Of a stretch of 64,000 bases of DNA, positions 10,170 through 20,647 are shown piece by piece. The stretch covers positions 17,874,775 through 17,938,774 of the forward strand of contig NC_135717.1 of assembly GCF_964656455.1 (NCBI RefSeq), written 5' to 3'. The notes below the pieces were generated by a model. It was not told the DNA's origin. It saw nothing but the letters and a program-made list of their open reading frames with translations, and ran no database searches. Made by a program: the position numbers and the translations under genes. The first letter of the stretch is position 1, and each line of letters opens with the position of its first letter. Source of the stretch: Halichoerus grypus (lineage: Eukaryota; Chordata; Mammalia; Carnivora; Phocidae).

Positions 10170-10310
10170 ATTTTTGGATAGTCAGCTCTTTCTGTCACAA
10201 CTTATGTGGTAGAGAGGACAATCATACCCGTTTTACAGATGAGGAAACAAAGACCCAGAGTGTCTGGGCTGAGTCATGGAGCTTCAGCTCAGGGCTCTGT
10301 GAGTTCAGAG
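10170..10310 (-). mobile_element. MIR SINE, antisense
   Basis: 'cccgttttacagatgaggaa' followed by 'cccagagtgtctgggctgag' and 'catggagcttcagctcag' match the reverse complement of the MIR core and head. Confidence 0.75.
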
Positions 10311-11189
10311 TTCTTATATTTAATCAGTATGGTATTAATTTAACAATAAGCATTTAGGTTCTTCCAGCTATAAAAAGGTCTTTAGAACAATTCTTTCCCT
10401 ACGGTTTCCCCACAGTGCCTGAAACGCCTGAGCAAGGTATGTCTGGAGACCATGGTGATGAGGTCATGATGCCAGGCAGGATTTCAGTCTCCACTATTTT
10501 ATCCACTTGGAGAAATGATTATCCCCAGAAAGTTGACCCACATTTTGGACTCCTGCCAGAAATCAAGGCATGGTACCATCTGTAAGAGATAAATAAATCA
10601 AAATATCATCAGCAGATAAGTGTGTACCATCTGCTGCCCTGTCAGTTGAACTGGCAGAGGCCTCTGGAGAATTCTAAGGGAGTGCTTGCCAAGGCTCCGC
10701 TGTCAGCCTGGATCGTGAGAGGAGAAGCTTCGCACAAGATTTGCTGGCATTTTTCTTTATTCTCTGATCTTGGAGCTGAATTCCTTGAATTCAGCCAGTG
10801 AAGGTGTGTGAACTTTTGCCCTTGCCAAACAGTTAAAATTATTTCTCATTGGCCCTGGCTGTTGGGGTCCAGGACCAGCTCTTCTCTGCCCTCCTAGCAA
10901 GTTGAAAGCACCTGCTATAGAGAAAGACTAGCCATGCATCTGCCTGGAGCTGGGGTTCCACGGAATTTGGGTCTCAGAACCCAACTCAGAATCAGCCACG
11001 TTTGGGTCCTGTTGGCTGGGCATCTGCAAATGCGGTCACATCCTGGTGGCTGCTGATTTCTCCTGCCACATGTGGAGTCCTCTTTGGAGGGCATCTGGGA
11101 CTTCCCTTGGGAAGAATGGCATTTTCTAGAACCTGCTTATTCTGCGAGGAGGTGGTTGTGGCCAATGCAAAGGCTCCGCTGAGCCGACT
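10311..11189. other. Unique DNA, no gene recognised
   Basis: No repeat or coding signal stands out. The interval 10550-10870 is repeat-free with AT-rich factor-like words ('agataaataaatcaaaatat', 'ccttgaattcagccagtgaa') and could be conserved, but nothing here proves it. Confidence 0.4.
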
Positions 11190-11350
11190 CAGTTTGGATC
11201 CTGGCTCCCACCACTGGCTGAGTGAACTTAAACCAGTTACTCGGTCTTCCTGTGCCTCAGTTTCTTCATCAGTTAAAAGTGGGGATGGTAGTTTATAAAG
11301 CACTTTGGGCCTAGCACGAAGTTCGTGCCCCATATATATTAGCAAGTATT
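11190..11350 (+). mobile_element. MIR SINE
   Basis: 'tttggatcctggctcccacc', 'cttcctgtgcctcagtttct', 'tcatcagttaaaagtgggga' and 'taaagcactttgggcctagc' follow MIR consensus order. Confidence 0.8.
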
Positions 11351-11844
11351 TGTTGGCTTGCTTTGTGAGGCTAGTGTGACTGCCTCTCTCTCACCAGTCC
11401 CCTCCCCATGGGTCCCCTGATACCGCTCCCCACCCTGCCCGCCACAGAAACCTCAACTACACCATCTGGTGGGGTATGGAATTAAGTCACAACCCTCAGA
11501 CCTGGGATCTGGGGACCCAGCCAAGGACTCTGGTCTCCCCAGCGCCCCTCCCACTTGCTGCCCATCTTTCCACTGCCAGCCAGACCTGGACTCCCACGTG
11601 TTCATGCCAAGGGCAACTTGGCCGACCCTCAGCGCTCCCCAGACCTTCTGCCAGCCCTGGGCATCTGCTTCTGGCCACCTCCCTCCATTCTACCTGTGCC
11701 CCTGCCAGGTTTCCTCCACTTGCTCAGGGTGAGGTTGCACCATTATGGCCTCCTGCTTCTGGCTTGGAAAGACTTCCCGGCTCTCCTCAGGAAGAGTGCA
11801 ATGTGTCTCTAACCTAGGATCCAGAGAAGGAGTCAAAAATCAGA
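11351..11844. other. Unique CT-rich DNA, no gene recognised
   Basis: Several 85-113-codon frames overlap in all plus-strand phases, a result of stop-poor CT-rich sequence. None carries a recognisable motif. Confidence 0.45.
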
Positions 11845-12075
11845 AATGGCTCTTATTTACAGGGCCAAGCACACGACAGGCATTTTCATGCACTCTTCTG
11901 TTTTCATCCTTTTTGCAAGCCTAGAAGGCAGGTGCCCGATGACTTCCATTTTGCAGGTGAGGAAAAGGTCTGAAAGGTAAAGTCACTCTCTGAGGTCACA
12001 TGGCTAAGAAGAGGCAGAGGAGGGATTTGAACTCATGTCTTCTGGCTTCTGAGCCCAGACACCTCCATTTGCTTC
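11845..12075 (-). mobile_element. MIR SINE, antisense
   Basis: 'tccattttgcaggtgaggaa', 'aggtctgaaaggtaaagtc', 'ctctctgaggtcacatggct', 'gagggatttgaactcatgtc' and 'ttctggcttctgagcccaga' give a nearly complete MIR in reverse complement. Confidence 0.88.
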
Positions 12076-12189
12076 TGAAGAGCACCCCTTTTCAAGGATG
12101 GAGCCTTGAGAACTCTGATGAGTGACAGTAGGGGTGTGGGGGTCAGCACATTGAGTTGGTCCTTCTGCAGATGTTGTCTGGTTTAAATC

Positions 12190-12376
12190 CCAAGTAGAGA
12201 TGTCTTGTTTTACCTCGTTTGGCCCTCAAGCAACCCCATGAGGTGGAAATGATCACCCTTTACCGGCAAAAACCTCCCAACCGAATAAATCCATCGTCCC
12301 CCCATAGTCCCACAGCTAGTGGGTGGCAGAGCTGGGGTTTGAACTCAGGTCCCTCTGCAGTCAGAGCCCAGGCTTT
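12190..12376 (-). mobile_element. MIR SINE, antisense
   Basis: 'caaccccatgaggtggaaat', 'catagtcccacagctagtgg', 'gtggcagagctggggtttga' and 'tcagagcccaggctttt' follow MIR in reverse complement. The outer end runs into a CTCF-like motif at 12377-12390. Confidence 0.85.
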
Positions 12377-12390
12377 TCACCAGGGGGCAG
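12377..12390 (+). promoter_or_regulatory. CTCF-like motif
   Basis: TCACCAGGGGGCAG matches the degenerate CTCF core CCASYAGRKGGCRS at 13 of 14 positions. It sits where the MIR head should be, so the site may have been donated by or built on the MIR. Occupancy is not known. Confidence 0.4.
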
Positions 12391-13159
12391 ACCCTGCTGG
12401 CCCCCGCGCACCCTGGTGCACCTGACTCCATTCCGCTTGCCACAGCCCAGCCTTTTCCTCAAGTAGACTGGACCCGGGGGAGGGACCGCGGGCGGAACTT
12501 CCTGGCATCAGGCGGGAGTGGTGAGCCCGAGCACAGGCAGCTGTGACCTGGCCGGTTGTGTCCCGGGTGTATTCCTGGAAGCCTCGTTTCTGCTGGGGAC
12601 ACGTGCCGGGTGCTCCCATTGGCGCGGGATTGATGTGCTGACAAGCTCCAGCCCCTGTCCTGAGGGCAATATCTGAGGCTCTCCCCTCCCCATCCTGAGC
12701 TCGGCCGGGTCCCTGCAGACAGTGGGTCAGAAGCAGTCAGCAGTGAGGGCGGGTCAGGGCCCCTCGGGGTAGGTGTTTTATTCCCATGCTGCCAAAAGCC
12801 ACCAGCCCCATAGGGTGATGTCACAGAGTCTAGGAAGAAACGACCTTCCATTTGTCTTTTCTGAGCAAGCAAATCTTTCAAAAAGACATTTAGACACAAC
12901 TTCTGGGATTTTTCAAGATAACCCTATGTGGTGGGGGCTACGGGCGTAAAGAGACAAGACTGGCCGTGGAGTGACAGTTTCCAAGCCGGGGGTGGGCACA
13001 TGGGGCTCCTTGCACTAGTCTCTCTGCTTTTGTACAAGATGGGAATTTCCCATAATAAAATGTTTAAGAAGGACATTTCAGAGACACTGTTGAGGTCAAA
13101 AATCTCAGCTGGCTATGGAATGTCCTGGATCTCTATCCTGCTTCTGGACAAGTCAGTCC
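12391..13159. other. Unique DNA, no gene recognised
   Basis: GC-rich at first, then AT-richer. A 146-codon minus-strand frame (12459-12899) has no recognisable domain and is treated as chance. Confidence 0.45.
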
Positions 13160-13370
13160 CTTGCGTGAAGGAGAGAGCTTTGGAAAGACACGGAGCTGAG
13201 CCCACATCTTGATTCTGCCACTTCCTGGCTGTGTAACCTTGGGTAGGTTGCTTTGCCTGGTGTGAGCCTCACTTCCTCATCTGTAAAATGGGGATAGATA
13301 CTAACCTCATTCATTTGTGATGCGTGCCAAGTTCTTAGCATGGTGCTTGCCCTGGACTCTCCTTGGGTCA
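13160..13370 (+). mobile_element. MIR SINE
   Basis: 'ttgattctgccacttcctgg', 'ctgtgtaaccttgggtaggt', 'cctcacttcctcatctgtaa' and 'aatggggatagatactaacc' match MIR in order; the end decays at 'cttagcatggtgcttgcc'. Confidence 0.9.
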
Positions 13371-14030
13371 TTGGATCCTGGATCTTGGGCAACATAATAC
13401 ATTCTAGCTTCTACCTGCTGGTGGGGAGATCTGCCATTTACAGCCCCAAAGGGGACCAAGCCAGAGGGGCCAAGCTGTGCCTGAGACAGAGTGAGACAAT
13501 ATAAATGAGAGATATTGTGATAAAATGCTGGAAATTCAGAGCAGGGAGACTTCTCTTTTGGGGAAGGGTAGGTGGTTGGTGAACAAAGTGGTCTTCTTGG
13601 TGGGGGTGTAGGGTAGGCGTTGAGCTGGATCCCGAAGGCTGGGGATGGCTCAGACATGGAAAAATGGAAGGAGAGAAGATGTTGAGATTGGGAGGTGAGA
13701 AAATGTAAGGCTATACATCAGAACCCCCAGGCACAAAGCAGCAGGAAAGGAGGAGGTGTGTGGCATTCAAAGAGTCATGTCCAGGTGATCCTCAGGTGTC
13801 CATGCATCACGGCGGGTGTGAGACTGGGTATGGCTGCCCAACGGGGCACCTCCTCTTCACTCGATAGTGAAGACTCCCGCCGCTTTCTGTTTGTCTCTCT
13901 TGTCTTAGATCGGCCCTGAGACACTCCAGCTCAGCTCAGCTTCCTGTCTCACCTTTGCCTACAGGTGTGGTGCTGTAGGATTCTGCAGACATTTGGTGTA
14001 ATTCTTGATAAAGGCAATTTACGAAATGCT
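13371..14030. other. Unique DNA with a strong polypyrimidine-AG signal
   Basis: No repeat is recognised. At 13888-13909 a long pyrimidine run ends in 'tcttgtcttag', which looks like a splice acceptor, but no convincing donor follows; the best match, CAG|GTGTGG at 13965, is weak. Confidence 0.4.
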
Positions 14031-14034
14031 CTCC

Positions 14035-14140
14035 ATTTATTCATTAATCCACAGTCATGTCTGGAGCCCCTGTTACTGTCCCAGGCATTGAAGACACAGC
14101 AGTGAACGGGACCCATGGTCACAGAGCTTCTGCTTGTTGC
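14035..14140 (-). mobile_element. L2 LINE fragment, antisense
   Basis: 'tttattcattaatccacag', 'ctggagcccctgttactgtc', 'ccaggcattgaagacacagc' and 'agtgaacgggacc' match the reverse complement of the L2 3' end. Confidence 0.75.
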
Positions 14141-14219
14141 AGAGACACTAGGCGTTATTCAGAGGAGCTGGGGAATGCCCTTCTTTGGTGCATGGATTTT
14201 GAGTGGCTGATAATGTACA

Positions 14220-14345
14220 CTTTAATATAAGAACAGAAGAGCCACAAGGGCAGGGAATTCTCTCTTGGTTCACTGTTATATCCCCAGCACCTAGAAAAAT
14301 GCCTGGCACATGGGAGGCAGCCAATAAACATTGGGTGAATACAAT
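14220..14345 (+). mobile_element. L2 LINE fragment, 3' end
   Basis: 'gagccacaagggcagggaat', 'tcactgttatatccccagca', 'cctagaaaaatgcctggcac' and 'ccaataaacattgggtgaat' reproduce the L2 3' terminus in sense. Confidence 0.85.
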
Positions 14346-14955
14346 TGTATGAATACAAAGCACTGATAGTGGGAATCTAAGAGAAGAATGTTTTTCAGGA
14401 TCAAAATTAATTCAAACACATCCCCAAATCACTGCTTGATGTGATTTGGATTCCTAGGATTCAGAGAGAGAGAGAGAGAAAGGGGGCGGGTAAGGAAGAG
14501 CGAGGAGTGGGGGAGAATTCTGCATTATTGCCTTCTTTCTGGGCATGCATCCTCCACCCTGCTACAGAATATGGTCAGGCCCAGGGTCCGCACTTACCTG
14601 CTTGTGAATAATGCCCACAGCCGAGGAGAAGTCCCTCATACATCCCATAGAGGACACAGACAATGAACACATAATCAAATACATACACAATATCATTTTA
14701 GATAGTGATTGTGGTAAGTGACTGTGGAAGTCTGTCCTCTGACCTTTCTGTGCCAGGCGTGGGGATAGGGAGAAGTGGGGAATTTCCGGGGGGAGACTGC
14801 AGATGGAATGGCCCCTGTGCCCTCTGGTTTCTCATTGGTCCTGGCTAGTGGGAGGAGCCAGTAGGAAATCAGAGGGCAGAAGGAGAGAAAGGTGGGGGTA
14901 TTCCCCCTCTCCTGCCTCACTTTCTCCCTGCTGAGGTTTTGACGGTGACGTGTTC
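14346..14955. other. Unique DNA, no gene recognised
   Basis: Holds a short (GA)n run at about 14463-14480. No domain or repeat is recognised in the rest. Confidence 0.45.
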
Positions 14956-14956
14956 C

Positions 14957-15078
14957 TCTAAGGAGTGGTTCTCAAAAATGAGGTTCCCAGACCAGCAGCA
15001 TCAGCAGCCCCTGGGAACTTGTTAGAAATGCAGGTTCTTGGGCCCCACACCAGAATTTCTGGTTCTGATGCTTGTTTC
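14957..15078 (-). mobile_element. MER5-type hAT DNA transposon
   Basis: 'agtggttctcaaaaatgagg' resembles the MER5 terminus, followed by 'cccagaccagcagcatcagc', 'ctgggaacttgttagaaatg' and 'caggttcttgggccccacac', the antisense order of MER5A. The other end decays near 15078. Confidence 0.85.
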
Positions 15079-16339
15079 AGTGTGGCTGAGCTCCCAGTGC
15101 CAAATCCTCCTCTGTGACTTCACCTCTCACAGACTCCTTTCCCTTGCCTGCCCCCCTCGGCTAGGGGAGGTGAGCCGCTCCCCACTGTTGCTAGCCCCTC
15201 GCCTCTGTCCACCCTTCTGTGAAGAGTCCCTTCACTCAGCTGTCTTCAGAAGCTCTTTCCGGGGTGCCATCTGTTTCCTGCCAGGACCCTGACTGGTCCA
15301 GATGGCCAGGAGGTCACTTCACATTCCTTTAGACAGGGCATACCCTCTCTAGGTTACCCACTCCCCTCTGGCTTGCCTCAGTCACTGCCACCCATTGAGA
15401 TCTCATGAGTTGGCCACCCTTGTGTTGGGGTTGGATACCAAGCCCCAGTTACTGGCCACCTGCCTCAGGGCAAGGTGCAGTGATCAGGACCCCATACAGG
15501 ATGTTCCCCTTTGAGGCTGTGTGGGTATGAATATGAACTCTCACTTCTTACAGGCAAGGAATCTCCCATTACTTTATTTCTCTAATCTAATGGGACTGAG
15601 CTTCCAGTCTCCAAGGTAGGGAGAAATTCAGACCCCACATAATTGAGGCTCCCTGCCAGCCCATGGGTCATGGGAAGCCTTCAGAACTTTTGGGAGAGAC
15701 TTCTACTTTTTTCCTGCCCCTCTTCTCCCCACTGCTGATGGTTTTCTGGCCCACAGGGGCCATGGGATCCTCACTGGGGTACAGGATCTTTGCTAAGCCT
15801 GACCCCTGACTCCAATGTCCAGCTTTCTCAGGTTGGTTTCCTGGAAGGTCCTGACATCTCCTTAGGGGTCTGTGGAGGTTCTGCAGCTCATGGATCCCCA
15901 AAACACTTTTTCCCTGGGGTCTGCTGGCTCCACCCTCTTCTGTACAAATTCCTTCTTTCTGTGTCCTCTCTGAAGTGGGGCAGCATTACCCTCCAGTGGA
16001 TCTCTGGGAACACAGTGGGTCTTTAGGGAACTCTCCTTCCTGGGGAGGAGATGCTCTCTTTTGCCTTCTCAATTCTTGGTAGCCCACCACGAGTCAAAGG
16101 AATCAGAGTGGGAGGTAGCAATGGGAGAAAGGGCATCTTCAAGGGGCAAAAATGGGACAATTACTGGACAATGTCCATGCGTTTGGGGGAGACAATGGAG
16201 AGTGCAAGGCCACATCCCGGGCACAGACTCATGGGGGAACTATACATCCCTGCAGCTGCCACTTGGCAGTGTGGACTCCTGCCCACTGAGCTGTCCTAGC
16301 TGTACCACCTGGTGGTTGGCACCACCTACCTACCAGTCC
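15079..16339. other. Unique DNA, no gene recognised
   Basis: Over 1.2 kb without a clear repeat. Open frames of 77-96 codons on both strands show no recognised motifs. Confidence 0.45.
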
Positions 16340-16505
16340 ACCCTGTTATAAGTACTATAGAAACACTAGCATTGGTGGTTTTCACTTTTTATAGATAGGG
16401 AAACTGAGGCACCAGAAGGTTAATGTTGAGTCATGCATCTAGTAAGTGATGGAGCCAAGCTGAACCCAGGCAGGTCTGGCAATAGGGCCCCTGCTCTCAG
16501 CCCCA
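16340..16505 (-). mobile_element. MIR SINE, antisense
   Basis: 'tatagatagggaaactgagg', 'caccagaaggttaatgttga', 'catgcatctagtaagtgatg' and 'gctgaacccaggcaggtctg' follow MIR in reverse complement. Confidence 0.82.
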
Positions 16506-16609
16506 CTCCCCGCCTCCACCCACCATGCTGGTGGTCTGTGCATCAGTCTGATCTCCTTTCCATTGGACTGCAGAGGCCATGCCCCATGTTTCCTCTGAGT
16601 CCTATTTGA

Positions 16610-16862
16610 TGACAGTGATGATGATGACAGTCACCATTTCCTAAGCACTCACTCTGGTCTAGGCATCATGTCTAAGGTCTGTGCCCATGTCAAGTCTTTA
16701 CAACACCCTTATAGGTGCTATACCCATTAAACAGTCAAGGAAATCAAGGCACAGAAAGACTGGAGACTCACGTGGCCAGAAATGACAGGGCCAGGATTTG
16801 AACCCAGATCTGCTGATCCCAGAACTTAGGCTCTTGGCCACTCTGCTATCCTGCCCCACAGA
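16610..16862 (-). mobile_element. MIR SINE, antisense, near full length
   Basis: Complete reverse-complement MIR order: 'cacagtcaccatttcctaag'-like start, 'cactctggtctaggcatcat', 'caacacccttataggtgcta', 'tacccattaaacagtcaagg', 'ggccaggatttgaacccaga' and 'cttggccactctgctatcct'. The last part preserves the tRNA-like head. Confidence 0.9.
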
Positions 16863-16929
16863 CACTGTTGTCATCACTAAGATGACTTACTATTGTTTTT
16901 CTAATGTTGAAAATAGATTTTTTTTACAA

Positions 16930-17072
16930 GTCAGTTTGGAGTGCAGATCTCAGCTGCATGCTGGAATCACCCGGGTAGTTTTTAAAACCCCACTGAAGTG
17001 TAGGCCCCACACTGATCAATTAAATTGGGTCTCTGTAGGTGAGGCATGGGCTTCCCAGGGCTGAGAACCACT
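16930..17072 (+). mobile_element. MER5-type hAT DNA transposon
   Basis: 'gcatgctggaatcacccggg' and 'taggccccacactgatcaat' parallel MER5A, and the end 'cagggctgagaacca' resembles the conserved inverted terminus 'gagaaccactg'. Confidence 0.75.
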
Positions 17073-17690
17073 TAAGTTGGATGAAGTCTAGGATCCTTCC
17101 CAGCTTTCATGTTCCAGGATTCACAGAAGGTACGCTGCCATCAGGTGGCAGTAACATGCCACAGCTCCATGATCTAATTGACAAGCCTCAGTCTGAAGAG
17201 ATAAAGTGCTCTTGTTTTTAGTTTTATACCCCAATTAAATTTCTTAGTTAAACATATCAACTTAATGATAATTGACAAAGATGTTTTAAAGGCTACTTCT
17301 AAAAGCAATAAGACAATATGGTACAGTTTGATATCTTTCACACAAATGGTTAGCTAATTTTTATTATGAAGCACAAGGGTCTGGAGAAAAAACTCCCTTC
17401 TGTGTTTGGATTTCAGTTATTAGACTTGTTGACCATCGAAATATCCAGTCTTCCTTATATCATTACTATGATTTTTTCTTAAACTTCAGCATTGACCATC
17501 TCTGCTCAAACATCTTCCATTCAGTCTTGTCGATGTAGCAGAAATAGAAGTGTGAGAGCCATTTTATTTGGCCCCTGGTGGATTTTCACTGTCTGCACGG
17601 GGATTCTCTGTTCTCTGTTCTCAGGGGATTCCTTTCAGCTCTACCCAGTGGGAATGGCTGGCTGCAGTAGGAAGTTTTGACATAGCAAAT
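17073..17690. other. Unique AT-rich DNA, no gene recognised
   Basis: Apart from a CTCF-like motif at 17138-17151, no gene, repeat or RNA is recognised. Confidence 0.4.
17138..17151 (+). promoter_or_regulatory. CTCF-like motif
   Basis: CCATCAGGTGGCAG matches CCASYAGRKGGCRS at 13 of 14 positions. It lies in repeat-free DNA. Binding is inferred from the motif only. Confidence 0.35.
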
Positions 17691-17694
17691 TGGA

Positions 17695-17887
17695 ATAGAT
17701 AGCTAGAAAAATTTTAAGGCATGGAGTTTGGAGTCTACAGATCTGGACTGAGTCCTGCTCCATTATTACTGGCTGTGTGATCTTGGGCAAGTCACTGGAA
17801 GCTCAGAGCCTCGGTTTGCTTGTCTCTAAATAGGGATTCTCAGAGCTACATCATTGCAGGTTATTATGGGATTAAATAGAAGGCAAA
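17695..17887 (+). mobile_element. MIR SINE, 5' part, interrupted by an L1
   Basis: 'ggagtttggagtctacagat', 'ggctgtgtgatcttgggcaa', 'gtcactggaagctcagagcc' and 'ttattatgggattaaataga' are MIR in sense. The element is cut at 17887 by the L1; its tail resumes at 20434 with 'gcaaaatgcttagcacat'. Confidence 0.88.
17878..17887. repeat. Left target-site duplication of L1 in MIR
   Basis: 'agaaggcaaa' occurs here and at 20434-20443, on either side of the L1 block, and both copies continue MIR sequence outward. Confidence 0.85.
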
Positions 17888-17899
17888 CACACTTTTACA

Positions 17900-18550
17900 A
17901 TAAAACCACTCAACAAACTAGGAATAGGAGGAATGTCCTCAACCTGATAAAGATTATCTATGAAAAGCCTACAGCAAACATCATACTTAATGATATAAGA
18001 ATAAATGCTTTCTCCCTAAGATCAGGAACAAGACAAGGACATTTGCTCTTGCCACTTTTATTCAACATCATGCTGGAGATTTTAACCAGAGCAATTAGGC
18101 AAGAAAAAGAAATAAAAGATATCAAGATTGGGAAGGAAGAAGTAAAACTATCTCTATGATGGCATGATCTTGAATATAGCAAATCCTCAGAATCCACTGA
18201 AAACTATTAGAACTTATAAGCGAATTCAGCAAGATTGCAGGGTACAAGGTCAATATATAAAAATTAATCATATTTTTATACCCTAGCAGTGAACAGTCTG
18301 AAAATGGAATTAATAAAACAATTCCATATACAATAGCATCAGAAAGAATAAAATTCTTAGGAATAAATCTAACAAAAGAAGTGCAAAACTTATATTCCAT
18401 AAATTACAGAACATTACTGGAAGAAGTTAAAGAGGATCTAAATAAATGGAAAGACATCCCATGTTCATGGATTGGAAAACATAATATTATTAAGGTGGCA
18501 GTATTCCCCGAATTGATCTACAGATTCAGTGCAGTCCCTATTAAAATTCT
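17900..18550 (+). pseudogene. L1 ORF2 reverse transcriptase relic
   Basis: Translated pieces match the L1 RT core: one frame at 17930-18159 encodes LRSGTRQG, then [20 protein letters not shown] and GKEEVKLSL, and then stops where the catalytic FADD-type box should follow. A second frame (18381-18550) encodes TLLEEVKEDLNKWKDIPCSW. Stops and shifts between them make it nonfunctional, even before the SINE insertions. Confidence 0.88.
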
Positions 18551-18682
18551 AACTGGCAGGGTGCCTGGCTGGCTCAGTCAGTAGAGAATGCAATTCTTGA
18601 TCTCTGGGTTGTAAGTTCAAGCCCCATGATGGGTATAGAGATTACTTAAAAATAAAAATCTTAAAAGAAAAATCCAACTGGC
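18548..18682 (+). mobile_element. CAN-SINE, older short type, inside L1
   Basis: The body is 18558-18675. The head 'gtgcctggctggctcagtca' is followed by 'cttgatctctgggttgtaag', 'ttcaagccccatgatgggta' and 'gagattacttaaaaataaaa'. Flanks 'tctaactggc' (18548-18557) and 'tccaactggc' (18673-18682) are an imperfect target-site duplication. The head retains a tRNA-like B box region. Confidence 0.93.
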
Positions 18683-18714
18683 TTTTTTCCCCCAGAAAAT
18701 GACAAGTTGATTTT

Positions 18715-18928
18715 AAAATCCATATAGAGGGGTGCCTGGATGGCTCAGTCGGTTAAGTGTCTGACTTTTGATTTCTGCTCAGGTCATGATCTCAGGGTCA
18801 TGGGACCGAACCCCACATCAGGCTCTGTGTTCAGCAGGGAGTCTGCTGGAGATTCTCTCTCTTTCTCTCCCTCTGTCCCTCCCCCCCAAAATAAATAAGT
18901 AAGTCTTAAAAAATAAAATTCATATATG
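18715..18928 (+). mobile_element. CAN-SINE inside L1
   Basis: The body is about 18729-18914: 'ggtgcctggatggctcagtc', 'ggttaagtgtctgacttttg', 'ctcaggtcatgatctcaggg', a CT-rich block, and 'aataaataagtaagtctt'. Flanks 'aaaatccatata' and 'aaaattcatata' form the target-site duplication. Confidence 0.93.
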
Positions 18929-20433
18929 GAAATGCAAGGGACCCAGAATAGCCAAAATCATCTTATAAATGAAAAGCAAAGTTGGAGGACTTACTCAATT
19001 TCAAAACTTACTATAAGGCTACAGTAATCAAAAACAGTGTGGTACCGGTATAAGGATAGATATATAGATCAATGGAATAGAATTGAGAGAACAAGATAAA
19101 CCCTCCCATTTATAGTCAATTAACTTTTGACAAGGGTGCCAAGACAATTCAATGGGGGAAAGAACAGTCTTTCAACAAATGGGGCTGGGACTACTGGATA
19201 TCCACAGGCAAAAGAATGGAGTTGGACACCTTTTGTACACCATATACATAAGTCAACATCAAATAGATAACAGACCCAAAGGTATGAGTTAAAATGATAA
19301 AACTCTTAGAAGAAAGAAGAAATCTTCATGATGTTGTGTCAGGCAAAGTCTTCTGAGATCTGACACAGAAACATGAGCAACAAAAGAGAAATAGATAAAT
19401 TTGGCTTCTTCATCAAAATTTAAAACTCTCGCACTTCAAAGGACACCATCAAGAAAGTGGAAAGACTATTCACAGAATGGGACAAAATTCTTGCAAGTTG
19501 GATATCTGATAAGGTGTATGTATGCAGAATATAAAAAGAACTCTTAGAACTCAATAATAAAATGATAAAATAATCCAATTAAAAATGAGCAAAGGATCTG
19601 AATAGACATTTCTCCAAAGATGACATGCAAATGGTGAAGAAGCACATGGAAAGATGCTTCACATCACTAGTAATTAGAGCCATGCAAATCAAAGCCACAA
19701 TGAGATACCACTTCCCACCTGGAAGGATGCCTATAATATAAAAAAAGATACAAGTGTTTGTCAACAAGTGTTGACAAAGATGTGGAGAAATTGGAACCCT
19801 TACACATTGCTAGTGGGAATGTAAAATGCTGCACCTACTTTGGAAAATAGTCTAGTAGTTCCCCAAAAGGCTAAATATAGAGTTTCCACGTGACCTAGCA
19901 TTTCCACTCCTAGGTATATACTTAAGAGAAATGAAAATTTGTCCCCACAGAATCTTGTACATGAATCTTGTTCATCAATGGTCAAAAAGTGGAAACAAAC
20001 CCCAAGTCCATTAACCAATGAAGATAAACACAATGGGATGTATCCATATGATGGAATATTATTCAGTCTTAAAAAAAGGAACAAATCACTGATTCATGTG
20101 AAAACATCATGCTCAGTGAAAGAAGCCAGACACAAAAGGCCACCTATTGTATAATTCCACTTATGTGAAATGTCCAGAATAGGCAAATCTGTAGAGAAGG
20201 AAAATAGATCAGTGGTCGCCCAGTGCCGGGAGGATTGGGAGAAATGGGACTGACTTGTAATAGGTATGGCGTTTCTTTTTGGGGGTAATGAACGTGTTCT
20301 AAAATTGATTGTGGTGATGGTCACACAATCTTGTGACTATACTAAGAATACACTAAACATCTTTAAATTGTATACTTTACATTGGTGAATTATATGGCAT
20401 GTGAATCATAGCTCAGTAAAACCGTTAAAGAAG

Positions 20434-20465
20434 AGAAGGCAAAATGCTTAGCACATCAGTTTTAC
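20434..20465 (+). mobile_element. MIR SINE tail, 3' of L1 insertion
   Basis: The MIR begun at 17695 resumes here with the duplicated 'agaaggcaaa', then 'atgcttagcacat', matching the MIR 3' region. Confidence 0.7.
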
Positions 20466-20647
20466 ATATTATCAGGAGCCCAGTGGTGGTGGGAAGACAT
20501 TGATGTGGAGCTGGGAGACCCAGAGCTGTAGGGCCCCCTTCTCCCTCCCATCTGGGGTCATGGAGCCAAGGGCCCACAATGCTCTCATGGACCCCAGCAG
20601 AAGTTTTAGTTTCTTTTAAAATCAGAAGAAAAAGCTAAACCTTTAGG

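Larger units (their letters stand above)
17888..20433 (+). mobile_element. 5'-truncated L1 (L1M-type), carrying two SINEs
   Basis: A sense L1 running from the reverse transcriptase part of ORF2 to the 3' end. Late landmarks include 'gccatgcaaatcaaagccac', 'aatgagataccacttcccac', 'ggaatattattcagtcttaa' and a 3' UTR with 'gattgtggtgatggtcacac', ending near 'cagtaaaaccgttaaag'. Three blocks (17888-18557, 18676-18728, 18915-20433) are separated by CAN-SINEs. The reading frame has many stops and shifts. Confidence 0.93.
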
